Below are positions 62,520 through 64,000 of a DNA stretch of 64,000 nucleotides, one piece after another. The position numbers were made by a program, and so were the translations under genes. The notes under the pieces are model-generated. The model did not search any database, was not told the origin of the DNA, and saw only the letters and a list, made by a program, of their open reading frames with translations. Each line of letters opens with the position of its first letter. The first letter of the stretch is position 1. The stretch is taken from contig NC_079515.1 in assembly GCF_000801105.2 (NCBI RefSeq), positions 18,809,407 to 18,873,406 of the forward strand. Reading direction: 5' to 3'. The stretch comes from Raphanus sativus. Taxonomy: Eukaryota > Streptophyta > Magnoliopsida > Brassicales > Brassicaceae.

Positions 62520-63530
62520 CTTGTTCCTTCTTCTTCAATGCCAAAACTCACTGCAAAATATCCAAAAAAACATAAATAAATTTTCCAAAACAAGGATATG
62601 AATCTTTGCAACCCAGCAATTGAAAAAGAAGAAGAAGATAATGTATGTCAACCAAGCGTGACTAAGGTAAAGCAGAGATAATCAGTGCGAAAAATCAAAA
62701 CTTCAAAAAGAAAAAAAACTCAATTTTGTTTTCATTAGATTCACTGAAAACGGAAGGGAAATTTAGGAAAAAAGAACTAAATACTTATGATTTTGTCCCC
62801 TTAGAACAATTTTACTAATACTTGTCCCACTAGAACAAACTATAATGAAAACCCAAATAAGTCCTTCCTAATTGTTTTGATGAATCGATTAATAATGTAA
62901 AAAAATATGTGATAAATAAAATATATCTTTAATATGATATTAACCATAGTAAAACGTAAAAAAAAAACAAAATCATCAATCTCGTGTTCTCTCTCCACCA
63001 TTTCTCCAACGGAGGTCGAGAAAGGCGATTCCCGTGTTCACCATCATCTCCGTTGGTGCGTCTTCGTTCGCCGGCGAGGATCTCCGTTCCGGCGTGACAT
63101 CTCTTCTTTCTCCTTCATCCTTTCTCCCTCCGTGGTATTTTTCTCTTTCTCTCCTTGTTTTTCCTCCTTCTCGATGAACTCTAAGTAACTTTGTTTTCTC
63201 CGACAGCCTAAATCGGACTTGACATGAACAAAATCAAAGCTTCAATCACCAAATAAGAACAAGACGGTCTTCTATCTCAATCTCGGTCCCTCTTTCCCCA
63301 AAATCGAAGGTTAGGGTTTGAGATCCCCTTTTCGATTTTGAATTTTTTTTTTGATGTGCATGTATTGGGTATATATTGATGTGCATGTATTGTTCATAGT
63401 GAGTACAAAATTGATGGATTTTGTGATTTTTTTTGTGCTTCTTGTGATCTCTTTGGTCATTCTTTTGTGTACAATTGAACATGTTAAGTTGATTTTAGTT
63501 ACTGCTAGGAGTTTTGTTGTAATTAGTGTT
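62520..63530. other. SEC22-like 5' flank and unexplained GC-richer block
   Basis: 62520-62700 would be the leader of the SEC22-like gene. 62975-63330 is clearly richer in C/G ('ccggcgaggatctccgttcc') and looks like a gene leader or captured transposon sequence, but it encodes nothing that I recognise on either strand. Confidence 0.4.
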
Positions 63531-63535
63531 TCAAT

Positions 63536-63760
63536 TCATAGTGAGTAATAAGTTAAATTTTGAGTTATATGTTGTTTGTGATCGGGTTTGATTGTACTTG
63601 TGTCCAAAGTAAGTAATCTACCTCCATTTTTTTCATCAATATGAAATTTCCAACCGTTTCTTCCCGATGATTTCCAAAAACCAGAATAGACATAGATGTG
63701 CATTTTTGAAGATTTGATTGGCAAAAGTTTGGGAGAACTATGAAAAGGAGAAGAAGCCAC
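63536..63760 (-). pseudogene. Possible MULE transposase N-terminal fragment
   Basis: The frame contains SGFWKSSGRNGWKFHIDEKN, continuing GGRLLTL. This resembles the N-terminal 'G.W...G.W.F.vd...gr...v' pattern of plant Mutator-like (MURA) transposases. It breaks off, and I see no zinc finger or DDE core in the window. Weak call based on one motif. Confidence 0.3.
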
Positions 63761-64000
63761 ACGTTTTTTTCAAAACAGTGGTTGGCAACAATGAACTGAG
63801 AATTAGGGAACAAATTTTTAAAAAGGAAATAAAAAGATTTAATAGATTTAAGTAATATTTTGTGAGTTATTTCCTAGATTTTCGGATTTGGTTACGAATC
63901 CGGTAGAACGTACTTTCTACAACTGGTAGAATATGGATGAATAAGTAGATAGTGAATACAGAGAAAGTAGACAAATGAGAATTTAGAAGAAAGTATATTC

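Overview
The window is a piece of nuclear plant DNA, almost certainly from the mustard family (Brassicaceae, Brassica/Raphanus-like). Genes are intron-rich with GT-AG splice sites. The gene block small protein - glycine cleavage H protein - DEAH RNA helicase - plastid SufD follows, as I remember it, the order of Arabidopsis thaliana AT1G32460-AT1G32500. The rest is AT-rich DNA packed with plant transposons. Nothing is bacterial: no operons, CRISPR arrays or rRNA.

Layout. 1-7600: gene-free DNA with Helitron ends and two adjacent Harbinger-type MITEs sharing one TAA. 7635-8002 and 21492-22009: the two halves of a minus-strand SLP1-like phosphatase pseudogene. They are split by a complete 13.5-kb Athila-type Ty3/gypsy retrotransposon (8003-21491) with two 1452-bp LTRs, a 5-bp target duplication (GCATC), tRNA-Asp-type primer site, gag, pro-RT-RNaseH-integrase broken by three one-base losses, and an intact ORF in the env position. 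22030-38030: a transposon graveyard holding two tRNA-derived SINEs, a hAT-like MITE, a 3-kb Helitron with a 710-bp internal duplication, a 2.5-kb TIR element full of GTACAACT motifs, an orphan TLC-domain exon, and a gag-only LTR element (TR-GAG type, minus strand).

38250-53290 is the gene island: a small conserved protein (+), then three minus-strand genes: mitochondrial glycine cleavage H protein (4 exons, 166 aa), DEAH-box splicing helicase (27 coding exons, 1046 aa by my reconstruction) and plastid SufD/ABCI7 (2 exons, 476 aa). A Harbinger-type element with a nested non-coding retroposon lies at 40907-42645. The three genes serve photorespiration, pre-mRNA splicing and plastid Fe-S cluster assembly; nothing suggests that they act together beyond conserved order.

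53340-64000: more Helitrons, including a head-to-tail junction, then a minus-strand SEC22-like longin gene whose first intron was enlarged from about 0.37 to 4.5 kb by a Helitron that itself carries a 5'-truncated LINE. Its third exon passes from SEC22-like into Elongin-A-like sequence, a probable chimera, and exon 2 carries a frameshift. Exon coordinates come from reading splice signals and protein frames by eye. Family calls rest on recognised motifs, not on database searches.
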